64,000 bases of DNA from Clostridiales bacterium (lineage in GTDB: Bacteria; Bacillota; Clostridia; Christensenellales; CAG-314): NCBI GenBank assembly GCA_022508375.1, contig JAFLVJ010000004.1:62001-126000 (forward strand), read 5' to 3'. Numbering within the stretch: the first letter of the stretch is position 1; each line of letters starts with the position of its first letter. The translations under genes were made by a program, and so were the position numbers. The notes under the pieces are model-generated. The model was not told the origin of the DNA, did not search any database, and saw only the letters and a program-made list of their open reading frames with translations. Shown here piece after piece: positions 9,067-18,302 of the stretch.

Positions 9067-11286
9067 ATGGAAAAGAAACTGAGGAATATTTTTGCAATAG
9101 TTACCGTTACGCTTATGGTTACCGTGATACTTAGCGGGGTAATATACGTTGGTAATATCAGAAAAAGCGACAGCTACGTCAGCTTTGACGCGGGGCGACT
9201 CAACGAGGTATATACATCCCTTACCGTACTTGACGACGTGGGTGAGCCGTTAGCCGAACCGCTGTATCTCAATAACTACAAACAAATTCCACTTGACGCA
9301 TTGCACGACTACACTTATATGGCGTTTGTTGCAGTAGAAGATAAGCGTTTTTTCAATCATGAAGGCATTGATTACAAGCGTGTAGCAGGCGCACTGCTCA
9401 ACAATCTGAAAAGCCACAGTTACAAGGAAGGGGCTTCTACTATCAGTCAGCAGTTAATTAAAAACACGCACCTTGACAACAACAAAAACATAAAACGAAA
9501 AATCAACGAAATGTTGCTTGCGCGTGAACTGGAAAACCGTTACAGCAAGAAAGAAATACTTGAAATGTACGTCAACACCATTTACTTTGGGCGAAATGCT
9601 TACGGAATCGAAACGGCGTCAAACACCTATTTTAACAAGAGCGCAACTGATCTGACTGTGTCGGAAAGCGCAGTTTTGGCAGGAATGATAAAGGCGCCCA
9701 ATACCTATGCTCCGGATAAAAACGCCGAAAAGTGCACTTCACGCCGCAATCTGGTGCTCAAATTGATGTTAGAACAAAACATTATTGATTCGGCAACGTA
9801 TGAAGATGCCGTAAATAGCGACATAACGTACAATCCGCAACGGACGCGAAACGAGAAAACGTACGTATATAACGTAATGCAGGAAGCTTGTAAAATATTG
9901 AACATGAGTTCGATTCAGCTTGCAAAGTCCAGCTTCGTAATCGAAACTTATTGCAATCAAAAAACACAAAAGGCTCTGTATGAGTTGGCGAATGAAGATA
10001 AAACCTTAACAGCTCAAGGTAGTACCGCCGACTTATCATGCGTTATCTGTAATAATAAGGGCGGCATTGAAGCTTGTTTTTTACGGGGTGACAACGCGGG
10101 AACAAAAAGACAGGTCGGCAGCGCAATGAAACCCATTGCTGTTTATGCCCCTGCACTAAACGAAAGGATAATAACTCAAGCTTCGCCGGTGTTAGATGAG
10201 GAAACTGACTTCAACGGATATAAACCGACAAACGCAGGCGGTTACAATGGATGGACAACAATAAAGCATGCTATTGCTAAAAGTCTTAATGTGCCCGCAG
10301 TAAAGACCTTAAACGCCCTTACACTACCTGTTGCAGAAAGTTACCTTGATAAACTTGGCATTTCGGGCGAACAAAATTTATCACTGGCACTTGGCAATGC
10401 AAACGGCGGAATGGACATATTTACTCTTGCAAAGTGCTACGCCACTCTTGCCAATAACGGACAATGCAACGATGTCGGTTTTATAAAAAACATCTACAGC
10501 GAACAAGGACTAATTTACAGCAGAGAACTACATGAGAGAAAAGTATTTGACCCGAGCGCCGATTACCTTATGACGGACATGCTCGTAAATACGGTGAATA
10601 ACGGTACTGCTAAACTGCTCAAAAATGCAAACTATCAAATAGCGGCAAAAACAGGCACCGTCGGGTCAAGCGAAGGTAACAGTGACGCGCTTGTCGCCGG
10701 TTACACCACGGCAAATACCTTTGTCGTATGGTACAGCGGAGACATGTCAAACGACGTAAACGGAAGCACCGCGCCATGTAACTTCAGCAAACAACTGCTT
10801 GCGAAAATGTACGCTGAAACTAAGCCAACCGACTTTACGCCTCCGTCAAGCGTTGTTCAACTTGTAATTGACAAGGATAAATTGTACGAGCAACAGCAAG
10901 TATTGAAATGTGACAGCGGAGAGAAATTTTGGTTCGATACCAAAAATCAACCTAAAGAAACAGTACAAAAAATATCGTACAATTATACACTTGAAACAAT
11001 AGCCAAAGATAACGAAGTTACAATAAAGTTGCCACAAGTCGATGAAGCTACGTGGCAACTGTATGCTAAAGAAAATTCAAATTCAACAAGGCTAAATTTG
11101 GAAAACAACGTGTATATCGGCACGTTAACCGAAGATACGGTATATTACGCCGAACTATATGTAAATGGAAAACTTGTTTATACCACTCCACAGGTAAAAA
11201 TATACGCAACAAAAGATGACGATACGCAAAACCGTGAAGAACCGAACAATCCCCCTTCGATACTTGACTTTTGGTATTGGAAATAG
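9067..11286 (+). CDS. Class A penicillin-binding protein (bifunctional transglycosylase/transpeptidase)
   Basis: A 739-aa peptidoglycan synthase anchored by an N-terminal membrane segment (about residues 7-28). The GT51 glycosyltransferase domain shows VEDKRFFNHEGIDY and EGASTISQQLIKN (residues 90-150). The transpeptidase domain shows the SxxK box in GSAMKP, the SxN box in KSLNVPA and KTG in AAKTGTVGS. The C-terminal 110 residues form a small domain that may be fibronectin/PASTA-like but is not recognisable. It is the only clear plus-strand gene in the window. No Shine-Dalgarno sequence precedes the ATG. TATAAT at 8987-8992 is a possible -10 for this gene, without a good -35. Confidence 0.93.
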   Translation: MEKKLRNIFAIVTVTLMVTVILSGVIYVGNIRKSDSYVSFDAGRLNEVYTSLTVLDDVGEPLAEPLYLNNYKQIPLDALHDYTYMAFVAVEDKRFFNHEGIDYKRVAGALLNNLKSHSYKEGASTISQQLIKNTHLDNNKNIKRKINEMLLARELENRYSKKEILEMYVNTIYFGRNAYGIETASNTYFNKSATDLTVSESAVLAGMIKAPNTYAPDKNAEKCTSRRNLVLKLMLEQNIIDSATYEDAVNSDITYNPQRTRNEKTYVYNVMQEACKILNMSSIQLAKSSFVIETYCNQKTQKALYELANEDKTLTAQGSTADLSCVICNNKGGIEACFLRGDNAGTKRQVGSAMKPIAVYAPALNERIITQASPVLDEETDFNGYKPTNAGGYNGWTTIKHAIAKSLNVPAVKTLNALTLPVAESYLDKLGISGEQNLSLALGNANGGMDIFTLAKCYATLANNGQCNDVGFIKNIYSEQGLIYSRELHERKVFDPSADYLMTDMLVNTVNNGTAKLLKNANYQIAAKTGTVGSSEGNSDALVAGYTTANTFVVWYSGDMSNDVNGSTAPCNFSKQLLAKMYAETKPTDFTPPSSVVQLVIDKDKLYEQQQVLKCDSGEKFWFDTKNQPKETVQKISYNYTLETIAKDNEVTIKLPQVDEATWQLYAKENSNSTRLNLENNVYIGTLTEDTVYYAELYVNGKLVYTTPQVKIYATKDDDTQNREEPNNPPSILDFWYWK

Positions 11287-11289
11287 GAT

Positions 11290-12441
11290 TTAATCTATCA
11301 CGATTGTTTCAATATTACTGAGCGCGTTTTCGACGAGTGTTTCTACGTCGAGCGCGCTTTCTACTTTCTCCACCTGAGCAAGCCTTGGCTTGGTTACCGG
11401 ACGCTTGGGTAAAAAGATTGTACAGCAGTCCTCGTATGGCAAAATTGACGTTTCAAATGCGCCGATTCTTTGCGAAATTTCAATAATTTCATCCTTGTCG
11501 AAGCCGATAAGGGGTCTGAATACCGGAATAGTCGCAACGGAATTGGTACTGGTTATGCTCTCCAACGTTTGACTTGCTACCTGTCCTAAGCTTTCACCGG
11601 TAATTACTGCGCCCGCTCCGTGATTTTTGGCGATTCGTTCGGCAATACGCATCATAAAACGGCGCATAATGGTAATCATATATTCCTCGGGGCACTTTTC
11701 ATGAATGGCAGTTTGAATTTCCGTAAAGCTCACTACGTCAACGGTCATACGTAAGGTGTATTTTTTGACGATTTTAGCAAGATCAAGCACCTTTTGCTTG
11801 GCTTGCATGCTTGTGTAGGGAAAGCTGTGAAAATGCACTGCGCGAAGCGACATTCCGCGCTTAGCCATCATGTACGCCGCAACAGGGCTATCTATACCAC
11901 CGGAAAGCATTACGATTCCCTTTCCGCCCGTGCCTACTGGCATACCGTTTACCGCCTTTATCGTTTCACTATACACGAAGGTCTTACCGTTCTCGCGGAT
12001 ATCGATATATACGGTATGCTCGGGATTAAACAAATCAACTTTCAAGTCGGGATTGTGTTGAAGGATATCACCGCCCACCTCGGCAGAAACTTTCATTGAT
12101 GGCATAGGGAACCGTTTGTCTGCGCGATTTGTGCTAACTTTAAATGTTCCGCATTGCGGAGCAAACTCCAACGCTGCCATGGAAATGAGCGCATAATCGG
12201 TATTAACTTCTTCAGCAACGCTTAACGAATGTACGCCAAAAACGTTTTTTACTGCGTCGATGATTTCCTCGAGATAAGTTTCGTCGAAGTTTCGTATAAC
12301 GTAACGCGCGTTGCTACGGGAAAAATCGTATTGGAAGTCTTTAAGAACGCTTTTGATATTGTTAACCAGCGCGCTTTCGAAAAATTCGCGATTGTTGCCC
12401 TTTAGATGTATTTCGGAATATCTGATTATTATAACTTTCAT
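11290..12441 (-). CDS. thiI: tRNA 4-thiouridine synthase ThiI
   Basis: A 383-aa enzyme that adenylates U8 of tRNA and inserts sulfur to give s4U. The N-terminal ferredoxin-like/THUMP region binds tRNA. The PP-loop SGGIDSPVAAYMM is near residue 180. As in most Firmicutes it lacks the C-terminal rhodanese domain. It is preceded by GGGGTAAC and lies 4 bp after the NifS-like desulfurase gene, the usual dedicated sulfur donor pair (NifZ-ThiI in Bacillus). It converges on the PBP gene with only a 3-bp gap. Confidence 0.94.
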   Translation of the reverse strand: MKVIIIRYSEIHLKGNNREFFESALVNNIKSVLKDFQYDFSRSNARYVIRNFDETYLEEIIDAVKNVFGVHSLSVAEEVNTDYALISMAALEFAPQCGTFKVSTNRADKRFPMPSMKVSAEVGGDILQHNPDLKVDLFNPEHTVYIDIRENGKTFVYSETIKAVNGMPVGTGGKGIVMLSGGIDSPVAAYMMAKRGMSLRAVHFHSFPYTSMQAKQKVLDLAKIVKKYTLRMTVDVVSFTEIQTAIHEKCPEEYMITIMRRFMMRIAERIAKNHGAGAVITGESLGQVASQTLESITSTNSVATIPVFRPLIGFDKDEIIEISQRIGAFETSILPYEDCCTIFLPKRPVTKPRLAQVEKVESALDVETLVENALSNIETIVID

Positions 12442-12445
12442 TTTG

Positions 12446-13582
12446 TTACCCCAACATTGTTTTTCTCAATTGTAATACGCATTCGGACAATTTTTCGCCC
12501 AACAGTTCAACTTCTTCTTGCGTGTTGTATTTACTGAAACTTATGCGCAATATTCCTTCGGTATAGCGCGAATTTAGTCCGATGGCTTTTGCAATGCGAC
12601 TTACTTTATTTTTAGAACTGCACGCGGATCCTGTTCCCACTATTATGTCGTACTGCTCCAGCATGTGAAGCAACACTTCGCCCTTGATGTCGGCAAATGC
12701 AAGCGACATAATTGCAGCAGATACGTCGTTTAAGCAGTTTTCTTGCCAATCGGGCACGCTTTGCAAGGCTTTGCGAATTATCTTTTTGTAGGTGTCGTAT
12801 TTAACCGCGTTGTCAGCAACCAAGCTTTGTGCGCGTGGTACCGCTACAGATAAAGCTACAATTCCGCCAACGTACTCGGTGCCGGAACGCAATCCTTTTT
12901 CCTGTCCTCCGCCAAAAACAGTCGGAACAAGTCTCACACCCGATTTGACGTACAAGCAGCCAATACCCTTGCTACAGTGAATTTTGTGTCCGGCAAAAGA
13001 ATACATATCCACGCCAAGATTACGCAAATTGACAGGTACCTTACCTACAGCCTGTACGCCATCGGAAAAGGTTACCGTTTTGGGATTTTTAGACTTTACA
13101 AGCGCGTTTATCTTGCGTACGTCGTTTACTGCGCCCGTTTCGTTATTTACGTGCATAAAACACGCCAGTAACGTATCGCCATCCACCTTGCTAACGAAAT
13201 CGTCAACGTTGATATGTCCGTCCTGTAGCACGTTTGCATAACGAACGTCATAACCACGCCCTACAAGTTCCGTAATTGTATTATATACTGCCGAATGTTC
13301 GGACGCGGTAACTACAACGTTTCCGCGTTTGGAACGTAAAGAACCGAATATTGCCAAATTGTTTGCCTCCGTGCCACCGGAAGTAAACAAGATTTCCTGT
13401 GCATTGGCACCAAGTGACTTGGCAATTTTTTCGCGCGCTGCAGAAACGTCGTTTGCAATCTGCAAACTAAACGAACTTCGAGCTGATGGATTGTAGTATT
13501 TAGTTGTATGGTACTGCGCAATCAGTTCTGCGAGATCGTCGTCAACACGCGTCGTTGCGCAATTGTCAAAGTAATGTATCAT
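12446..13582 (-). CDS. Cysteine desulfurase, NifS/IscS family
   Basis: A 378-aa PLP enzyme that takes sulfur from cysteine as an enzyme-bound persulfide. FDNCATTRVDDDL at the start, SGGTEANNLAI and the PLP-lysine segment FAGHKIHCSKGIG are clear. The mobile catalytic loop is VGTGSACSSKNK, with the persulfide cysteine. The pairing with thiI in one operon points to tRNA thiolation as its job (NifZ-like), rather than general Fe-S assembly. The distance to mutS2 upstream is 14 bp. Confidence 0.93.
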   Translation of the reverse strand: MIHYFDNCATTRVDDDLAELIAQYHTTKYYNPSARSSFSLQIANDVSAAREKIAKSLGANAQEILFTSGGTEANNLAIFGSLRSKRGNVVVTASEHSAVYNTITELVGRGYDVRYANVLQDGHINVDDFVSKVDGDTLLACFMHVNNETGAVNDVRKINALVKSKNPKTVTFSDGVQAVGKVPVNLRNLGVDMYSFAGHKIHCSKGIGCLYVKSGVRLVPTVFGGGQEKGLRSGTEYVGGIVALSVAVPRAQSLVADNAVKYDTYKKIIRKALQSVPDWQENCLNDVSAAIMSLAFADIKGEVLLHMLEQYDIIVGTGSACSSKNKVSRIAKAIGLNSRYTEGILRISFSKYNTQEEVELLGEKLSECVLQLRKTMLG

Positions 13583-13596
13583 TTTTCTTTTCTGAT

Positions 13597-15978
13597 TTAT
13601 TTAAGTGTAACAACGGTCACTCCGCTTTCGCCTTCGCCATATACGCCCAATCTGAACTCTGCAACGTTTGCGTGATGACGAAAATGTTCATGAAGCCCTG
13701 CGCGAAGCCTACCGGTGCCCATACCGTGTATTACCCATATTTGGTTTAACCCCGCAAGTACCGCAGCATCAATAAACTCGTCCACCGCCATAATGGCATC
13801 ATCCACCGTTTGACCAATCAAGTTAATCTCGTTTTTGTAACTGCGGGTGTTAAGTTGCGTTTTGGTGTTTGCTTTACCGCCGTAAACGCGTTTTGCTTTT
13901 TTGTTGACTTCCGATACGCTATTGTACAAATCGTCACAGTTTACTTCGGTTGTTATATTTCCGCATTTTACCTTGATACGGGATTTATTGCGAATTTCTG
14001 CTATTTTTACCTGCACGGCAAGTTTTTTGGAATACACCACGTCACCAACCTTAAGCTTACTAAAGTCAACCTTGTCGCCTGTAAAAATAATTTCGTCGCC
14101 GTCATCCTCTTGGGGAATCTCTACTGAGTCCAGCTTCTTTGCAGCATTTCTGGCAGCAAAAAGATCTTTGTCGGATATCACGTCGCGAGAAAGTATTTCT
14201 TTTATTTCAGCAATAAGTTCACTTGCCTGCTCTTTTGCCTTGGCAACGACGCGCTTGGCTTCCTCACGTGAGCTTTCAAGTAGTTTGTTACGCTCGTTTT
14301 GAAGGTTTCCGTTTAGTTTTTCCGTTCGTTCCTTCTCCGCCTGAAGCTGCTTGTACTCATCGGCAAGTTTATCCAGCTTTCGCTCGTAATCGCGACGGAT
14401 TTCGTCGGCATTTTGCAACACTCTTTCGAAAGCCAACTTTTCATCGGATACGTTGTCACGAGCAAACTGTATTACGTCGTCGCGAAGCCCCAACTTGGAT
14501 GCAATTGCAATTGCGTTGGAACTACCCGGAACCCCCATTATCAGTCGGTAAGTAGGAGCCAAGGTCTGCAAATCGAATTCCATCGATGCATTTTCAACGC
14601 GCGGCGTCGTAAGCGAGTACTCCTTGAGCCTGCCGTAGTGAGTTGTAACAACTCCCTTTGCGCCACTTTTTCGCAAAAAGTCTGTGATGGAAAGCGCTAA
14701 AGCTGCGCCCTCGTTAGGTTCGGTTCCCGCGCCCACCTCGTCTATCAAAACAAGGTTTCCGTTTGAGCATACGTTCAAAATATCGCGTAAATTTGTGATA
14801 TGTCCCGAAAAGGTAGATAAGTTTTGCTCAATGCTTTGTTCGTCGCCGATATCACACAAAATATCGTCGAAGTAGGACACTACGCTCCCTTCCTGACAAG
14901 GAATAAATAGTCCACTCATTGCCATAGCGCACATCAGTCCAACAGTCTTGAGCGTTACCGTTTTACCGCCTGTATTGGGGCCTGTTATTACAATGATATC
15001 GTAATCTTCGCCCAATTTGACCGAAATAGGGACCACCTTTCTTTTATCCAGCAGAGGATGACGGGCTTTTTTGATATCAATTATTCCGTCATTGTTGATA
15101 AGCGGCAAAGTGGCTTTGTTATCCAAGGCATATTTCACTTTGCTAAAAATGACGTCAATATCGCTTATCGTATCCACTGCAATGGCAATGCGCTCCGCCA
15201 CGGGAGAAATCCTGTCCGTGAACGCTTGCAAAATACGTTGAATTTCAGCTTTTTCATCTAAGATAGCTTCACGCAAAGCGTTGTTGAGTTGCACGATTGC
15301 CATTGGCTCGATAAACAAAGTTGCACCCGTTGATGATTGATCGTGAACTATTCCGTTTACGTATCCTTTAAACTCCTGCTTGACGGGTATTACGTATCTG
15401 TCACCGCGCATTGTAACAATGGAGTCTTGTAAATACTTGGATAATTCGCTGTTTTTGGTGTAGCTTTGCAACTTCTGCTTTATGTCGGCGTTTATTGCTT
15501 TGATACGTTTGCGAATAGAACACAATTCGTCCGACGCTTTGTCGTTCATTTCTTCGTCGGACAATATTGCGAAGTCAATATCCTCTTCCAACTGTTTGTC
15601 GTTGTACAGAGCGTACGCTCTCGTTTGCAAAATGGAAATATCAATGCCGTATTCAACAAAGAGTGAGGCTTGAAGATGTCGCGCTGTACGCAACACTCTC
15701 ATTACCTGTAACAGTTGTTTCATCGATAGGCAAGAACCTACACGTGCAAGCGCGCAAACATCCGTCACGTCGTCAACAGACAAATCAAAGGACGTTTCGT
15801 ATTGAAACAAACTATATGCCTGTTTTGTTTCCTCAATAAGTTGTTGCGCCTGTTCGTAGCTATCGGCAGGCAAAAGATTTCGCAACTTTTGTTGCGCCAT
15901 ACTGCTTACACAAAAACTGCTAACAGTATTGAGAATATCGAAATATTGAAGTTTATTAAGCGTTTTGTTGTTAATCAT
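13597..15978 (-). CDS. mutS2: MutS2 ATPase/endonuclease
   Basis: A 793-aa MutS paralogue lacking the mismatch-recognition domains; in other bacteria it suppresses recombination or rescues collided ribosomes. Core helices (1-300) precede the ATPase with GPNTGGKTVTLK and LVLIDEVGAGTEPNEG, then a long coiled coil (about 510-620), a KOW-like segment, and a C-terminal Smr domain with IHGMGTGRLR. The normal Smr opening LDLRG/LDLHG reads INLIG here, losing the conserved Asp and the following basic/His residue. It lies just downstream of the U32 gene (gap 5 bp), and the pheST group is further upstream. Confidence 0.94.
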   Translation of the reverse strand: MINNKTLNKLQYFDILNTVSSFCVSSMAQQKLRNLLPADSYEQAQQLIEETKQAYSLFQYETSFDLSVDDVTDVCALARVGSCLSMKQLLQVMRVLRTARHLQASLFVEYGIDISILQTRAYALYNDKQLEEDIDFAILSDEEMNDKASDELCSIRKRIKAINADIKQKLQSYTKNSELSKYLQDSIVTMRGDRYVIPVKQEFKGYVNGIVHDQSSTGATLFIEPMAIVQLNNALREAILDEKAEIQRILQAFTDRISPVAERIAIAVDTISDIDVIFSKVKYALDNKATLPLINNDGIIDIKKARHPLLDKRKVVPISVKLGEDYDIIVITGPNTGGKTVTLKTVGLMCAMAMSGLFIPCQEGSVVSYFDDILCDIGDEQSIEQNLSTFSGHITNLRDILNVCSNGNLVLIDEVGAGTEPNEGAALALSITDFLRKSGAKGVVTTHYGRLKEYSLTTPRVENASMEFDLQTLAPTYRLIMGVPGSSNAIAIASKLGLRDDVIQFARDNVSDEKLAFERVLQNADEIRRDYERKLDKLADEYKQLQAEKERTEKLNGNLQNERNKLLESSREEAKRVVAKAKEQASELIAEIKEILSRDVISDKDLFAARNAAKKLDSVEIPQEDDGDEIIFTGDKVDFSKLKVGDVVYSKKLAVQVKIAEIRNKSRIKVKCGNITTEVNCDDLYNSVSEVNKKAKRVYGGKANTKTQLNTRSYKNEINLIGQTVDDAIMAVDEFIDAAVLAGLNQIWVIHGMGTGRLRAGLHEHFRHHANVAEFRLGVYGEGESGVTVVTLK

Positions 15979-15983
15979 GGTTT

Positions 15984-18284
15984 TTAATTTACTTTGTTGA
16001 AAAGCCTACCTTTGGTATAAGGTTTGCTTTCGACGTATCCGTCCTGTATTCCGCTATTTAGAGCGCTGTAATGCGCTACAATTTCAGGGTTATAGTCGAT
16101 TAAGAATCTACCGCCGCTTGTGATTTTCGACACGACGGAAAGCTTTAATCCGTTAATCAACTCGAAAGAACAACGCCCATCTTTACGCCGAACAATCGTG
16201 AAGATGTTGCCCAGCTCATCCTTGTATATCAGTTGCTTTGAAGCCTTACAGTTGGAACAATTACAGTTGTAATTTAACTTGTACGGACAATGCACCAGCT
16301 TCATGAGTGCTACGTCACCGTCCACAAATATCAATCCCGATTTATTGCTGAATTGAGCAATTTCGGATAGCGTCAACTCAAGAGAATAAACGAAAGTCTT
16401 GGCGTCGCTAAATTCGTTTGCAATGTAATCGTTGTATATGTTCAAACCACTGCCTGCAATATAGGGCAAATTAAGCGAACGCGCAAGTCCAACGTGACCA
16501 ACGTTGTGACAAACAATACCTACAGGGTTATTTAACATTAGATCGTACAAATATATGTTATCGGAAAAAGATGGCAAATCAATAAACGCGTCATATTTAT
16601 CCGCGTCGGCAATTGACTGCTTGTCTATCATACACGGCTTGTAGATAACTATTTGCGCAATATTACGCGCTTGAGCCAATTCTTCCTGCGTGTGACATAC
16701 AACAGCAAGCGTGTTTTCACAAGGCATTTGTTTGTGCTTTGGCACATCATCTGTCGCTTCGAGCATTTCATTTAATTGCGAATTTGTTGCTTGCTGAATG
16801 ATGTAGTCTAATCTATTATTTTTCGATTGTCTATTGCAAAACTGTTTGTTGTAAGCTTGAACAATAGCTTTGTCTAAGGTCTCAAATAGCAGCCTACGCA
16901 ACCCGTTAATTTGCGACTTTGCTAGGAATATTTCCCCGATATTCACCATTATGTCAGAAATAGTATAGTGCGAATTGCCTGTTTTTTGTAGTTGATTTGT
17001 TATTTCGGCCTTTAAAGTTGGAACTTTTTCGGCCTTTGGCACGACAAAGTCGCTATTGACGGTAACCTCTACTCCATTGCAATTTGCTTTCAATACAGCG
17101 CGTTCATTCGAATAAGCCTCAAACTCAATGCGTACAGAAAGCAATTTCTTCTTGTCGAGTATATCTTTACACAAGCTTACTGACGTTGTTCGCCTGACTT
17201 CCATACCGTCGGATACTACACCGCTGAAATCAGCGCTGACAAAACCCGTTCCGTCGCCAAGACACAGTCCACCGCATACCTCTGTATCACCGTGAAATAC
17301 TTTAAGCCCGTCACCTTTCACAACTTCTCTTTCCGCGACAAAGCCTTTACCCTTTACTGTTCCGACCTTAACACCTACATGATTTTGAACGTTAGGCGCG
17401 ATAATATCTTTGTTGTCTCCGTCCAAGTAGCTTAACGTGGACATTGATCGATTGTACATTTCCGCCAATGCATCGGTGTCAGATCTTCGATACTCAAAGC
17501 CGTTATCAAAAAGTTGCTTATACACACGTGATGTGATACCTGCGTATTCTGCACGACGGTTTCTGCCTTCGATCTTAAATGTGGTTACACCGTTTTCGCT
17601 GAGCCGCCGTGCTATATCAAGCCCGCACAGGTCCCTTGCCGAAAGCAAGTAACCGAAGTTTTCGCCGTTTGCCGAATACAACTTTCTACATGGCTGAGCG
17701 CACAGTCCTCGGTTGCCACTGTTTCCGCCTACCATCGCTGAAAAGAGACATTGCCCCGACTGACACACGCAGGTTGCTCCGTGAATAAAACACTCAACAT
17801 TAACGCCTGTTGACACAATGTCACGTATTTCTTCGATACTGCTTTCTCTCGCACAAACTACGGTGGTTGCACCACAGTCGGACAAAAACTTAGCGCCAAA
17901 ACTGTCATGTGCGTTCAACTGGGTGCTAGCGACAACGTCAAACGGCTTGGATAGCCTTGAAGCAATGCGCATAAGTGCCAAGTCGGTGACTATAACACCG
18001 TCAGCATTGTTCAAATAGACAGTTTCAAGCAATTTCACTGCTTTAGCAAATTCGTTATTTTTTAGCGAAGTATTGATTGCAACATAGACCTTAACGCCGA
18101 ACAAATGGCAGTAATCAATCCATTGTCCAATATTTTCCGTGGTGAAATTCGGTGCTTTCATTCGTGCGTTAAAACTATCCAAACCAAGGTACACCGAATC
18201 GCAACCGTTGTTGACGGCTGCTATCAATTGCTCTATGCTCCCTGCGGGAGCCAGTATTTCCCTTGTAGTTTTATCTTTTTGCAA
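15984..18284 (-). CDS. Peptidase U32 family protein with DUF3656-type C-terminus
   Basis: A protein of about 766 aa of the U32 'collagenase' family; members act in rRNA or tRNA hydroxylation (RlhA/TrhP-like), so a protease role should not be assumed. The N-terminal barrel begins ILAPAGSIEQL and contains VYLGLDSFNAR. The cysteine cluster is in FIHGATCVCQSGQC and GNRGLCAQPCRK. Further cysteines (CPYKLNYNCNCSNC) lie near the C-terminus. The frame can start at a TTG at 18296, but GAGGT lies before the TTG at 18284, which I prefer. It follows pheT by fewer than 20 bases and precedes mutS2. Confidence 0.88.
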   Translation of the reverse strand: MQKDKTTREILAPAGSIEQLIAAVNNGCDSVYLGLDSFNARMKAPNFTTENIGQWIDYCHLFGVKVYVAINTSLKNNEFAKAVKLLETVYLNNADGVIVTDLALMRIASRLSKPFDVVASTQLNAHDSFGAKFLSDCGATTVVCARESSIEEIRDIVSTGVNVECFIHGATCVCQSGQCLFSAMVGGNSGNRGLCAQPCRKLYSANGENFGYLLSARDLCGLDIARRLSENGVTTFKIEGRNRRAEYAGITSRVYKQLFDNGFEYRRSDTDALAEMYNRSMSTLSYLDGDNKDIIAPNVQNHVGVKVGTVKGKGFVAEREVVKGDGLKVFHGDTEVCGGLCLGDGTGFVSADFSGVVSDGMEVRRTTSVSLCKDILDKKKLLSVRIEFEAYSNERAVLKANCNGVEVTVNSDFVVPKAEKVPTLKAEITNQLQKTGNSHYTISDIMVNIGEIFLAKSQINGLRRLLFETLDKAIVQAYNKQFCNRQSKNNRLDYIIQQATNSQLNEMLEATDDVPKHKQMPCENTLAVVCHTQEELAQARNIAQIVIYKPCMIDKQSIADADKYDAFIDLPSFSDNIYLYDLMLNNPVGIVCHNVGHVGLARSLNLPYIAGSGLNIYNDYIANEFSDAKTFVYSLELTLSEIAQFSNKSGLIFVDGDVALMKLVHCPYKLNYNCNCSNCKASKQLIYKDELGNIFTIVRRKDGRCSFELINGLKLSVVSKITSGGRFLIDYNPEIVAHYSALNSGIQDGYVESKPYTKGRLFNKVN

Positions 18285-18302
18285 AGTGTACCTCAACGTG
18301 GA

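Noticed and set aside
15984..18284. Calling the U32-family gene a collagenase/protease
   Set aside because: Family members with tested functions act in RNA hydroxylation; protease activity cannot be read from the sequence.
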